The notes under the pieces are model-generated. The model saw nothing but the letters and a program-made list of their open reading frames with translations. It was not told the DNA's origin and did no database searches. Below are positions 1-11,868 of a stretch of DNA of 64,000 nucleotides, piece by piece. The stretch is taken from the NCBI GenBank assembly GCA_034509735.1, contig JACGWO010000001.1, positions 14,524,854 to 14,588,853 on the forward strand. The letters are read 5' to 3'. The translations under genes were made by a program, and so were the position numbers. Position 1 is the stretch's first letter, and every line of letters begins with the position of its first letter. The stretch comes from Sesamum alatum (taxonomy: Eukaryota; Streptophyta; Magnoliopsida; Lamiales; Pedaliaceae).

Positions 1-584
1 GGAAGGGGAAGGGGAAGGAGGGGGTGGCACGACGGTCCAGCGGCGGAGGCAATAATGGCGGATTGGGGGAAGGGAAATAATAATATAAATATATGTTAAT
101 TTTTATACACAATAGAAGATAATATTTTTATTAAGCTGAAATTTTGTCCAGATGCATTAACCGCCTATGTGGTACACTGCTTGGCTTAGGACGGGTAATT
201 TGCTCTATCTATAATAATATAGGGGGATAAGTTACTGTTTTATTTTTCATAGAGGATAAATTGCTCATTTTCCTTAACATAGAGGGGAAATACATTTTTC
301 ACATAAATATAATATTTAATCATGACTAATTATCATGATTAAAAAAAAAGTAACCCTCGTAATAAATAATTATTGAGCAGGGCTATGCAATATTTATTGA
401 CAATGGTATTGCGAGGGTGTTTAAGATATTTGACATAGTTAGAATCCATGACGAATATTTTTATCATGGTTAAGAGCCACGGCGAATACTTTTGCCATGG
501 TAAATAAGGCAAGTTTTTATATCGATTTTATTTAATCATGGTTAATAATGATAATTACATCGGTGTTTAGTTCATAGTAATTGA

Positions 585-1515
585 AACGGTAGATTACTGT
601 GAACTCCCTTGAGGTTTGGCATAATTACGGATACTCACTCATTTTTTTCAAAATTTCAAATAACCCCCTGGGGTATGTAACCATCTAAGAAATAACACAT
701 TTTCATTCATTTTTATAAATGAACTTACCAAAATGCCCTTATATAAATTGAAATATTTTTTTATTAATTATAAGATTTTCTAAATATTTTTATGGGTTAA
801 TTACATTTAGACCCCCTCTGAAAATGCATAATTAGACTTTCCCCCCAAAGAAGTTTTGAAATTACATTTACACCCCCTCTAAAAAAATTTTGTTTACAGC
901 TGACCTCCATTCGTTAAAGTTTGGGCGGAAAATGTTCATTTCAACAAAAATAATTACATAAATTTTCAATTTTACCTCTCATTTAACATTCTCGTGCAAT
1001 AATTTTGTACTTATAAGAAAAAAATATAATAATATTGGCCTCACTCCATACATATATGTTACACTTATCCTCTTATAAGTAAAAAAATATACATGAGAAT
1101 GTTAAATGATGGAAAAAATTGAAAATTTGTGTAATTATTTTTGTTGACGTGAACATTTTTCGTCCAAACTCTAACGGATGGGGGTCAGGTGTAAACAGAG
1201 AATTTTCGGAGGGGGTGTAAGTGTAATTTCAAAATTTTTTTGGGGGAAAGTGTAATTATACATTCTCAGAGGGGGTGTAAGTGTAATTAACCCTATTTTT
1301 AAAATGCATAGAGAAAGGTTTCCTATATTTTTCACAAAGAAGAGGAATAAAGTAATTTGCCTTGGCTAAATTTTCTATAATTTAAAAAAGAAAAACAATG
1401 GCAAAATGGAAAGTTCTAGACCTTTGGTTCAGGAGGATATCTATAATTTTTGAAAAAATGAGGGGATATTCGTAATTACGCATACCTCAAGGGAGGTCAT
1501 TGTAATTCAACGTAA
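585..1515. mobile_element. Older foldback element interrupted by a MITE
   Basis: The left end (CTCCCTTGAGGTTTGGCATA near 604) reappears inverted at the right end (ACCTCAAGGGAGGTCATTGT near 1485). The two arms read towards each other over about 200 bp each. The copy at about 40580-41030 has the same foldback without the central insertion. No ORF. The superfamily is uncertain because a clean TSD was not recognised. Confidence 0.55.
794..1293. mobile_element. Mutator-type foldback MITE, 500 bp
   Basis: Begins GGGTTAATTACA and ends with its inverse TAATTAACCC. The arms are inverted repeats over almost the whole length. Flanks are TATTTTTAT (785-793) and TATTTTTAA (1294-1302), an 8/9 match to a 9-bp target-site duplication. 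Block A copy 2 (near 40775) has no insertion here. A second member of the same family, in opposite orientation, is at 44129-44627 with a perfect 9-bp TSD. Non-coding. Confidence 0.85.
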
Positions 1516-2215
1516 TTGAAATGTAGGCAACAATATTTTTTTCCTAGTAACTATAGAAATAAAATGAAAAAATTATATTTTTGGTCCTATAATATTTTAA
1601 AGGGGATAATTTCACTTTTGATACCCTAATTACACTTTTTTTTCACTTTTGGTACCCCATGTTTCTAAATCATCAGACTTGGTACCCAAATTTTTTATTG
1701 TTCATCCACCTGAGTACCCTCCATTATGTTGACCGTTAAAACAAACGGTCAACCCAATTTTAAAGGGAAAGTTGGCGATTTCTTGTCTATTTAAGTTTAT
1801 GTTTGACTATTATTTTATGAACACAAAAAATAGACTTGAAATAGTGGAATTGAGAAAATTTTGGCAACAAACGAGAAGGGTGAGTAGAGATTAATTTCAG
1901 TCTTACTCAAATTCGAGTGCATATTCGTCTAATAAGAACATTTATGTGGAAAAAATATATCGTGAGTGTAGAATTGAGCTACCATTGAAGACTTTTTGTA
2001 CAAAATAAATTTGGGAAGACGGTCTTGTACAAGTTCTAATTATGGGATAAATTTATTTTTTATTCTTATTTATTTTATTTGTGTTATTGTTTACCATTAA
2101 TGTTTGCCTTTATTTTTTGTTCATAGAAAATGAAATATTTTGAAGTTTTTAGATGATTTGTTCTAAAAATATGCTCAAGATCAAAATAAATTATTCCTAG
2201 TTTGTTGAGAAAAAT
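1516..2215. other. AT-rich non-coding part of block A
   Basis: Holds a diverged foldback-type motif (TTTCACTTTTGATACCCTAA near 1610) that recurs at about 41120 and 47230, and inverted near 31670. No gene or RNA was recognised. Confidence 0.5.
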
Positions 2216-2224
2216 TAATTTACA

Positions 2225-3660
2225 CTCCAAATAAACACCCTCCGCCCACTCCTTTGTTTATTTCATTTTGTTGTTGTTTTTTGTGATTGTTTTTGTATTT
2301 TTGTACCTTCTAAAAAAATAAATAATTTTTCCAAAACATATATTTTATGTGTTCATTTAAATTAAATATATTTATATAAAATTATATTATTTGTTATAAA
2401 TAATTTTTAAAAATAAATTACCATGATTAATATATATTATTTATTATATGTATTATAAATTAAAAAAATAAATTAACCTCCCTATCCCTAGAAGCCCTCC
2501 GCCCACTCCCAATCATGGTTTAAATTTTTTCATGCGTTTTCATTGAAACTATGAAAATATTTTCCTGTTCGATGTTATGAAAATAAAAATACATGGTAGT
2601 TTCAAAATTATCTAGTTTCCGTCGAAATATTTCTTTTTTTTAATTTTCCTTCGAAATCTTTGAGTTTCCTAATAAACTTTTTATTTTTTCTAATTTTTCA
2701 GCGAAACATTTATTTCATACTTTTAGCTACAAATATATAAATTCTTGTGTTATACATAAGTATTTCATTTAATGATAACAAATTTAATATTAAGTTAAAT
2801 TAATAATGTTATATGTATAAGTATCAACATAATATAGATAGTTTATAACACAGTTAAACATAAATATTATATTATTATTATTTAGTTTCAATAGCAACTA
2901 CATCAATTAATAACTCCAAATACATAATTATACTACATAAAAATAATATTAATTGGCTAAATGATACAAAATTAAACTACATATATTTGAATTAAGAAAA
3001 GAAAGGTAATATTTTAATTTTTTTCTATGACTATTATATAAGTTTCTTTAATTTTATGATTTTTTCATAGCGTTTTTGAAACGTTTCTAATATTTATAAA
3101 CTCGCAACATTTGTTGGAAATAAAACTTTAATCCATGCTCCCAATCCCCCGTCCACCCCCGCTTTGGCCTGCCGCCCATCCCAGATAGTGGCGACGTTAC
3201 GTCGCCCCAAATTGAGGGTGATGTCAATGTCGCCACCCCAATTTTGGCGACAGCAGTCACCACAAGCCCATATCTACAGCAATCATGGTCGTCGAAACTA
3301 GGGTGCCGACAGCGGGCGACATCACATCACCACCTTCTGCAATGTGTGCCGGTTTGGGGCGGGGAGGAGGGTTATTGGGGTTGGGTGGCGGAGGGTTTCA
3401 AGGGGGGTTAGGGGTTAATTTTACTTTCTAAATTTATAGTTATATGTATAATAAATAATATATATTAATCATGTTAATTTAATTTTAGATGGTAATTTAT
3501 TTTTTAATTACCATTATACTTTATAATGATAGTTTAGTTTTAAATATTATTTATAATAAATAATATAGTTTATTTAAATATATTTAAATTAATTAATAAT
3601 ATATAATTGTTATAATTGATTAATATTTACATTCATATAGATATTGAAATTTAGAAAACG
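2225..3660. repeat. Foldback block B, copy 1, with GC-rich island
   Basis: AT-rich arms at about 2340-2520 and 3420-3640 are inverted relative to each other. They enclose a middle part with a GC-rich island (about 3130-3410) rich in GGCGAC and GTCGCC motifs. The whole block recurs inverted at about 31890-33260. Neither strand of the island gives a convincing ORF. A non-autonomous DNA element is the simplest reading, but no TSD was identified. Confidence 0.6.
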
Positions 3661-4429
3661 AACTTTAGTATATTAATTTTTTATGTGATGCTAATTTAAT
3701 TTTTCAATTTAAAGTATAAGAAATAAGAAATTTGCTATACTTTTATGGTGTTTTCATATTTAAGTAAATGTATTTTAGTCAAATTGAATTCAAAAAAGAG
3801 CTTTTTAAAAAAAAGGGGGGAGGGGGGGGGGGGGTTAGAAAATATAGAAAATATAGGGGGCAGGGGGAGAGAATAGAATTTGACCATTTCTTCGTCATGT
3901 CAACGGTCGTTGACTAACGGCACATGCCTCAACACGTGCCATTTCTATTAAATTTAACGATGCAGGACCAATAATGTCAAAATATTAGAATTTTGGGACT
4001 ATAAATATCAATTCCGTAAAGCAAATGATCAAAAATGACAACGACCCTATTTAATCAGATAAAAAATGCGATTTTGCCACATTGTTTCTAACAACTCGAC
4101 TCGAGGTTTTAGATGTTTGCTGCAAATTTGTACCCACATTGCCCTCAGCTCGAGCAGGCAATTGGGCTTCCATACAATGCTATTTTAGTTAATACTTCCG
4201 ACCAGCTTCAGCTTATTAATCAATAAGGGTGTTAATATAATTTATCCTAAAATTAATTGATTTCACTTTGTGCGTTATCAAGTACTTCGGACTCTCAAAC
4301 GTGCTCAATATAGATGACAAGAAGACATATTTGATCAAATCGAGACCCTCTTACTTAGTTGCAGTTAGACTCAAAACTCATCCCCCGAGTCTTACTTTCA
4401 GACCCATACTTCCTCCCATGTCCCAACTA
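3661..4429. other. AT-rich stretch, no gene seen
   Basis: Contains a G-rich run (about 3815-3834) and foldback-type remnants such as ACTATAAATATCAATTCCGT near 3998. No ORF, RNA gene or element end could be supported. Confidence 0.4.
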
Positions 4430-4640
4430 TAGTTTGACACCTTCCCTTCCCCTCTCAAATTTGTCCCCAACTACAAACCGACTAAAAGTAAATTAAATTT
4501 TTATTTAATCTTTTGATCAATATATTTTTAAAAAACTTAAGATTATTATTTACAAATATTTCTAAAGGTATTATTATATTAAAATTCTTAAATATTTTAT
4601 AACTGTACGTATTTAATAAATCGTTTCATTAAGAATAATG
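4430..4640. repeat. Repeat block X, copy 1
   Basis: About 210 bp (TTTGACACCTTCCCTTCCCC near 4433 up to AATAAATCGTTT near 4627) is present inverted at about 31685-31890. In both loci it lies between blocks B and C, so order is kept while orientation is flipped. No coding content. Confidence 0.7.
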
Positions 4641-4699
4641 ACATGGTATGGGTCCGATCTACCTACCGCATCCGTTATGACCAGTGCTCAGTCTTTTGG

Positions 4700-6010
4700 G
4701 TCAGCATGGCCACCACACATTCAATCACCAATTCACCAAGAAATCAAATAATTAAATTAAATTAAATTAAATATTCTTTTTTCCCTTTTAAGTTTAAAGA
4801 ATTTTTTCCTACTGTGATTGTTTTGTAATTTCATCTCATTTCAATTAAAGAGAGAGAGAAAGAAAATGAAACGAGATGGGCTTGGTTGAGATGAGATTTT
4901 TCATAGAGTATGTAATGGGATATAAGATAAAATTATAATAATGATAGTTAATGTGATGTGTAAAAAATATTAAGTAAAAAAAATATAATAATTATAATTG
5001 ATGTGATATTTTTTTAAAATTTAGGATAAGTGAAATGTGTTTGAAATATATTCAATTTTCTGATAAAAAAAATATCCATATAAGCAAACACCGTCTTGAC
5101 TTGATTGGATGGAGTGAGATGAAATAAGTCTCATAAGCAAGAAGCCTTACATCTTGATCTTATACAAAATTTTTAATATTTTATTTATTGGGGTTAATAT
5201 CATTTTTGGTCCCTTAACTATGTTATTTATCCGGATTTGGTCCTTTATGTTTGCATCTCATCAAACTTAGTCCCTCACATTTCAAGATTCCATTGAATTT
5301 AGTCCTTACTGTTAAATATTCGTTAAAACTAACAGATTTGCGGGAAAAAAAGGCCATATAAGTGCTCAGGGGAGTTCATACTTAGGTCTTTTTGCTTAAT
5401 ATTTAATAGCTTTAGCAAAAACAGGGGAAAGAAGACTTTTCATCTTGTAACTTAGGGTCTTTTCACTTTTGATCCCATTGATTACAAGATTCTCACTTTT
5501 GATCCCGTAACTTGTAAAAAGTAGCACTTTGGTCCCATGCCACCTTTTCGTTAATTTTTTTAACGGAAAACACCACGTGCTTAGCACGTGGCCATTAGGG
5601 CCTTTACACTTTTGGTCTCATATGTTATAGGATTCTCACTTTTGGTCCCCTATGTTATGAAATTTTTCACTTTTGCATGGTCCCATGCACTTAACGGCCA
5701 CGTGGCACTTTCCGTTAAATATCTACCGGAAAGTATCATGGGATCGAAAGTGCTATTTTTTGAAAGTTGCAGGACCAAAAGTGAGAATCCCGTATCCAAT
5801 GGGACCAAAAGTGAAAAGACCCTAAGTTGTGGGATGAAAAATACTATTTCCCCATAAAAACATATTTCTTGATTTTTGACTTAATCAAATCTTACTTAAC
5901 CACTTAGTGGAAATGAAAATAAAATGAATAAAAAAGACAAGAAACAATAATTTTTCTGTTGTGATGGAACAATGTTTGAATTCTTTGTTTTTAATTGATT
6001 TTTAGAATAT
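4700..6010. repeat. Repeat block C, copy 1, split by an insertion
   Basis: 4700-5000 and 5868-6010 match, in inverse orientation, the continuous sequences at 29392-29830 and 30550-30970. The intervening 5010-5865 is absent from those copies and contains at least one foldback MITE. Includes a (TTAAA)-like run near 4755. No gene. Confidence 0.7.
5195..5860. mobile_element. Foldback MITE(s) inside block C copy 1
   Basis: TTTCACTTTTGATCCCATTG near 5460 is mirrored by CAATGGGACCAAAAGTGAAA near 5798, and the middle contains CACGTGCTTAGCACGTGG (about 5573-5590), a near-perfect palindrome. Short ORFs within it follow the repeat and are not considered genes. The outer edge near 5195 may belong to a second, diverged element. 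Confidence 0.6.
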
Positions 6011-6820
6011 TTTCGAAATTGTTTTTATGTATTTGACGACATGATTTTTATGTGTTTTTTTTTATTTTTTTATTTTTTGCTATCTTCTATATATATGTAG
6101 ACCCCATAGGCCATTGCTTTCCATTTTTATACATAAAGATCGAAGATACAAAGCACATAAAAATAATAAGTTAGCAATAATCAAGATGTAGTTGTGATTT
6201 TTTCTTTTTTTACACTTAAACTTCCTCTGACGTTAGCAAAAAGTTGTACATTATTCTCCATGTAATATCAAACACTATCCTTTATGCATTTTCATGGGCC
6301 ATATGTACAATTACTCTATCAAAAAGATCATTCAAACTTTATATTAAAGACATACTTCAAAGTTTTTATTTCTCATCATCTTATTTTTATTTGGAATTTA
6401 CCAATTTATCCACTCTAAACATTTATGTAATAGTAAGTGACTTTTAATATAGATTGAAACTTGCTTTTCTAATGTTACTATTGATATGCTTCATATATAA
6501 TTGAATTTTCCTATATATTGCAGACTTGTTTTTTTTAATTGTGAAGATTTCCATCATATAGTAAGTAAATTTACTAATTTAAATTAATATTTACTTTATC
6601 CAATATGCAACATGAAGTCTCATTTTTAAAATTAATTAGGAGTTTTGGTATGAGATCAATGCAATATGGTTGGTGATATCTAATTTATGTAAAAATATTT
6701 TATTTTAGGTGGAACATATGTCGAATATTGAGTTATTCAATCAGAAATTATCGTACAATCATGTGTTTCTAACACGTTAAAATAAATTATTAATAGTTGC
6801 AAAGGTCTTCTAATGATATA
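6011..6820. other. AT-rich stretch, no gene seen
   Basis: The longest ORF (6244-6447, plus) has no recognisable domain and a composition expected from AT-rich noise. No repeat end or RNA gene was recognised. Confidence 0.4.
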
Positions 6821-7615
6821 TATATACACTATTATAAAAGGAAAAGTTGTTTTCGTTTAATAAATGATGTTATCTCATATTTTTACCACTTCTTTCAAAT
6901 TTTTTCCTCCAAAATAAAATAAAATTTTAAATTGAAAAAGTGAATTTATTAGGATTGTAAAGGATAAAAATAAAAATAACTCTAAAATAATGTAGCTCTC
7001 ATACCAAAATGATGTTAATCAAATTTTGCCCCCTCATTATAAATTATGCGTAGATTTGTAACTAAATAAAAACTGCACATGCACGTAGTACATTAATAAA
7101 AAAACAACATGAAATGAAAAAAAGAAAAAAAAACCAAGTTGTAGTTGTATATTTTTATTTTAATTAAATTTGCTAAAGAAAGAAATCAAAGCTCCTTCAT
7201 TTTTTATTTTTGAAAATCCTAATAAATATATTTATTCAACTTAAAATTCAGGTTTGTTTTGGAGGATTTATTTTCTTATTTTTTTGAAGAAAAAATTATA
7301 GAAATATGAGATAAGCACAATTTATTAGATGAAAAAATAATATGTTCTTTTATAATATTATAGATAGATTACGCTCATTCATTTAGTATTTTTGTAAATT
7401 AATTCTATAAAAATTTACTTAATTATTTTGCATAATATCATTTTAGATCACACAATTAACAAATATACGGTTAATAATCTACTAAACATTGATGCAAAAT
7501 AGATCATATACTATAATTGGTCAAAGTACGTAATTTAAACACATAAATTTATGCACATTAATATTTTTATATATTTTTTTATTTATTCACACATCGTGTG
7601 TGCGTGGACTGCCAG
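6821..7615 (+). mobile_element. Candidate non-autonomous Helitron, degenerate ends
   Basis: The left end reads TATATACACTATTATAAAAG, close to the TCTATACTATTATAAAAG start of other Helitrons here but with the diagnostic TC mutated. The right end has a perfect 6-bp hairpin (CACACA, loop TCG, TGTGTG, 7588-7602), then 13 bp, then CCAG where CTAG is expected, followed by T. No ORF. Paired ends and hairpin support the call; both diagnostic termini are altered. Confidence 0.4.
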
Positions 7616-7616
7616 T

Positions 7617-7640
7617 TATATATATATATATATATATATT
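7617..7640. repeat. (TA)n microsatellite
   Basis: About twelve TA units directly after the candidate Helitron end. Confidence 0.9.
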
Positions 7641-7799
7641 TTTATTTTCTTAAAAGTTAAGTAAAAGAATTTTAATTTTTTCGAAATTCTAAATTAATAT
7701 AAAAAATATTTTTTTTAAAATAAATGTAATGATACATCAAGAGCATATTAATGGAACAAATCATCTAAAATTAAATTATATTTATATAAATTATATTTA

Positions 7800-7970
7800 T
7801 ATAAATTATTTATTTTTTTATGCGTTCATTTAAATTAAATATATGTTTTGGAAATAAACACATAAAATATATGTTTTGGAAAAATTATTTATTTTTTTAG
7901 AAGGTACAAAAATACAAAAACAATCACAAAAAACAACATTAAAATGAAATAAACAAAGGAGGGTGATTTT
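7800..7970. repeat. Inverted repeat paired with 2230-2370
   Basis: GAAGGTACAAAAATACAAAA near 7900 is the inverse of the sequence near 2310, and the similarity covers about 150 bp. Together the two copies bracket blocks B, X and C, which appear flipped in the other locus. Confidence 0.7.
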
Positions 7971-8282
7971 ATAAGATCAAGAAAGGCATTTTAGTCAAAT
8001 TTAGAGTTTTGGGACTAAAAGTGTCAATCATGTAAAGCAAGGGACCAAAAGTGATAACTGCCCTATCTAATGGGACCAAATTGACGATTTTGCCAAACAT
8101 TGTTGTCGGGGCAGTGTATTGAAATAAAATAAACAGTTGAATAGAACCAGTTTCATCAAAAACAACTAGATCACAAACAATGAAACAACCAGTTGAGCAA
8201 TTATACTGAATGGAATAAAACAGTGACCTTAGCTTAATGAATTGTATAGTAACAATTCATATATATCAACTAGACATTTATC

Positions 8283-8468
8283 TCAGTCAATTACACTCCC
8301 ATCAATCAATTCATCATCTTCCTCTGGGTCCTCCTTGGGATCCTCATGATTCACCTCTACTAGGTTGCGTAAAGTCTCACGAAGCTCAATCACCTCGTTA
8401 TGAAGCTGATGGTTTTCCTGGTTGAGTTGATCTAACTCCCCGTCATGCTCGGTTTTCAAAGCTTCCAC
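8283..8468 (-). CDS. Coiled-coil acidic fragment, 61 codons (copy 1)
   Basis: The predicted peptide has a heptad-like stretch (ELDQLNQENHQLHNEVIELR) followed by an acidic tail ending DGSVID. Coiled-coil-like sequence continues upstream on the minus strand to about 8600 in other frames, so this is probably the C-terminal end of a broken longer gene, plausibly transposon-borne. The ORF persists in copy 2 (33761-33946) with only a handful of residue changes. I do not recognise the family. A start codon here may simply be an internal Met. Confidence 0.4.
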   Translation of the reverse strand: MEALKTEHDGELDQLNQENHQLHNEVIELRETLRNLVEVNHEDPKEDPEEDDELIDGSVID

Positions 8469-10119
8469 CTACACCGTAGTTGTTGATTTTCCACCTCCAA
8501 TTTGTTAGCTTTTCTCTCAGACCATCAATAGTAGTATGCTGCCTGGATAGATCATTTCTTAATTCTTGCATCTCATCTATTAGGCTAGTCTCGTAATTGT
8601 CATTGCAACTCAGCTATCAAGTTAGTCAAGGGGTAGTTTGAACTTGATGAAAATCGTGAGGTGCCTGGTCGAGAGGGTGAAGACATTTTGCAACCGAATC
8701 ACAGAATATATTCTATTTGCCTTGAAGAAATTAGATTTCCCGTCTCAAGTGCACCGAGTACAACATTACTTCTTCTAGGATAAGACAGTAGGAAATCTTT
8801 TTTTTAGTCCATTAACTTGATTCTCGTTCAATTTTTGTACACTAAAATTGGTAATTATAACATTTTATATATTATGTTGTAATTTTGTTTAAATTAAGTC
8901 AAATTAAGAGTCTTTGTTCCAATTTTCCGGCCAATTGAATGAAATTTGATGATGTGTCCAAATTTTGCTTACGTGTCAAACGAAATTATCCACGTAAGCA
9001 CAGACGTGATTAAAATTACATAGTGGCAAATGATGTGGCACTAATGAATGATGTGTTAGGTGATGTGGTAGATTGGTTGGCAATGCACTTGTTTTCACCT
9101 AATTTGACTTCACCTACCATTCACCTAATTCCACCAAAATAGGTTGCCCTAATTTGACTTCACCCCCTTCGACAACGACGGCCCCCCTTTGACGATGAGA
9201 GGAGAACCTCCCCCCTTTTGACGATGATGAGCTCCTACCCTCAATATCCACCCCTTTCCCCATTAGTTGAATCCCCTCCCCCCGCGCGTGACTTGAGGAC
9301 GACATTGCCTAAAAGACTCCCTCTTTGACGACGAGAACGAGCCATGGTGGACAATGATGAGAACCATTATGAAGAGAGATCCAGAGCTGAATGACGACCC
9401 ACCCCAAAATACGGTTAGTTAGCCATATGTGTTAGTATGGAAAAGAACAAGTGTATGCGATGGTTTAAATATTGTGAATGTGGACCACAACTACTTTAAG
9501 AATACAAATATTTTGTATTGTACGATTGTTTTCTTGTGAGTAATGGATCACAATAGCTAGCTTTATATTTTATATTTTGTTTTTTTGTTTGGAAATAGAA
9601 AATATGTGGTCCCTTAAGTGTTTTGTGTTCGAAAATTTTTTATTTTTTATTCTGTAAAAGTAGTGCTTTTAAGATGGTGCAGCTGATTTTCTGTTGTTAA
9701 TGTGTTATGTTATTAATTGTATTAAGTAGTTTATTATTTTATGTTGTTATTGTGTTATGTTATTTCTGATAGATGACTTGTTGTCTGGTTTTTTGTTTTT
9801 TTTTTTCTTCTTATTTTCAGCCAAAAACAGTGGATTTTTAACAATGAGTGTGCATTATGGGGGTAATCTATACTATTTATAAAAGGAAAGGCTGTTTTGT
9901 GTCTAAAATGACAGTTATCTATTAATTTTTACAAAATTTGCCCTTTGCTTTTGAATAATAAATTCAATTCCTTTTTCCTACAAAATGAATTTATTAATAT
10001 ATAGAGGACAAAAATAAAAAGTTGACAAATCTTGACAATTCTCATACCAAATTTCTAAACTACCTAAAATACCCATGCCTCAAACTCAACAACCGCCCCC
10101 AATCTCCTCCATAACCTAC

Positions 10120-10120
<1 letters not shown>

Positions 10121-10176
<56 letters not shown>
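10121..10176. repeat. (CT)28 microsatellite
   Basis: An uninterrupted run of CT dinucleotides within the Helitron; the minus-strand ORF crossing it (Arg-Glu repeats) is an artefact. Confidence 0.97.
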
Positions 10177-10182
<6 letters not shown>

Positions 10183-11015
10183 ATACCAGTCCCTTTTCTC
10201 GAAACCCTTCTTCCCCATGTACATATTAGATGAAGAAGACAAAATAGAGTTGGCAAATAGACTGAAATAGTGTGGATTTCTCTGTCACGTCCTCTGCTCA
10301 AAGTCTCAACTTAAGTCACATAACTCGCCGTTCCTTTCCGTCACATTGACGCTCGATCACCAACTCATGACTTCAGTGTGGGAGCAGTGCTGTAAATTGA
10401 GTTAGATTTCTTAAATCGCGCTACATTACTTCACATTCCCAAATCTTTCTTTTTGTGCGTCAAATTGTGAAGATGGAAATGATTTTTCCAATATGTTTCT
10501 TACATCGTAAACTGACATTTGGGTTTGGAAGAAAATAGGAAGTGGGTGTGGATTCTCAAGTCACAACAGATAATAAAACTTAGAACTATACATACACATA
10601 TAATCTACAATTTTTTTGTGACACTATATACTGAGTTCTTCTATGATTCAAATATTTTGTATAGAGGTTCTTTGCTAATGAAATGAACCCAGTTAGTAAT
10701 TGGCTTCTTTGTTTTTGACGCATTGGTTGATGGAAGGTAAGAATTTATTTTGGACCTTTAAGTCAATTTTATTGTTTGTTTTCGCAGTTATTTTCTTTAC
10801 ATTATTTGATCACATGATATATACTGAATTTGTTTAAACATTTTGAATGAATGGAATACTATTGGACATAGGGGTGGATGGTGAGTTTCCTCCTGGCGGA
10901 GTTACACATAAATTCTTTGATATAATATTTACATGACAAAGATATATTCCTTCATTTTTGTTACTCTATTATCTCCATTTTAAATTTTATTTATTATTTT
11001 TCTTATAATATACAC

Positions 11016-11210
11016 TTGATAGATTTTGTTTTACAGGTACAAGAAAAAAGGATTGGAGGAAGATGTACCTTCTCACATAAATATGTAATTGTCTTAGGAA
11101 TTACATGTGAGAGGAGCTTTTCTAAAGCGTCGACAACTTTTCCTTCTATTGGTGTTCTTTTTCTGTTAGAAATATGTTTTGTATTGTATTGTAATTTTCT
11201 TTTGACATAA
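11016..11210 (+). other. Possible captured exon within the Helitron
   Basis: A pyrimidine-containing stretch ending TTTTACAG (near 11035) looks like a splice acceptor. The following reading frame continues to a stop at 11208-11210 (includes FSHKYVIVLGITCERSFSKA). I do not recognise the protein. Helitrons often capture host gene pieces, which makes this worth a homology search; random ORF is equally possible. Confidence 0.25.
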
Positions 11211-11519
11211 TTTATATTTTTACTTTACTAATGTTTAAATCAACATTGTCTACAATAATTTTAATTAATAGAAATGTTATGTATTATCTAACTTTTATGA
11301 GATAATTCTGGTAATTATTTAAGCTGAAATTAATGTGGGATATAATAATATTCATGAGATATTTACTTCAACTGTTTATTTAATTAGGACTTGATACAAT
11401 AAAATCAAGAATATATATTATTTTTAATTTATACTACAAAGAAATAATGCATAGTGGAATCACGAGCGATCGACCGTTTTGTTTATGATTACAAAACTTT
11501 TTTGTTTGATTTTAATTTA

Positions 11520-11868
11520 GGGATAATTGCATTTACACCCTTTAACCTATGATCTATTTACACAAATAACTAAATGCCTTTTGGATAATTATAGAAATCA
11601 CTCTTGATAGCAAAAAATAGAGGTGGTTTGTATAAGTGATCTTACATTTTTAGTAGGTGTATATGTAATTATTTAAAAGTCAGGGGTGATTTGTGTAAAC
11701 TGATCATAAATTAGGGGGTGTAAATATAATTCTCCCTTTAATTTAAAAATAGAGGTGGTTTGTGTAAGTGATCTTACATTTTTAGTAGGTGTATGTGTAA
11801 TTATTTAAAAGGCAGGGATGATTTGTGTAAACAGATCATAAATTAGGGGGTGTAAATATAATTATCCC
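11520..11868. mobile_element. Mutator-type MITE with internal tandem duplication
   Basis: Begins GGGATAATTGCATTTACACC and ends ATAATTATCCC, flanked on both sides by the 9-mer TTTAATTTA (11511-11519 and 11869-11877). The right ~130 bp is tandemly repeated (about 11605-11736 and 11746-11868). The same 9-mer also lies between the two copies at 11737-11745. Confidence 0.8.

Larger units (their letters stand above)
1..2215. repeat. Segmental repeat block A, copy 1
   Basis: The block matches 39942-41735 in the same orientation. It starts in a GC-rich stretch with TGGCACGACGGTCCAGCGGC and ends near AGAAAAATTAATT. The main difference is a 500-bp MITE at 794-1293 that is absent from copy 2. Past 2215 this copy runs into block B, while copy 2 runs into an inverted copy of 7620-7745. 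No coding gene was seen. The window begins inside the block, so its true left end is unknown. Confidence 0.85.

Noticed and set aside
10116..10301. Minus-strand ORF with Arg-Glu repeats
   Set aside because: It is a translation of the (CT)28 microsatellite, with no domain outside it.
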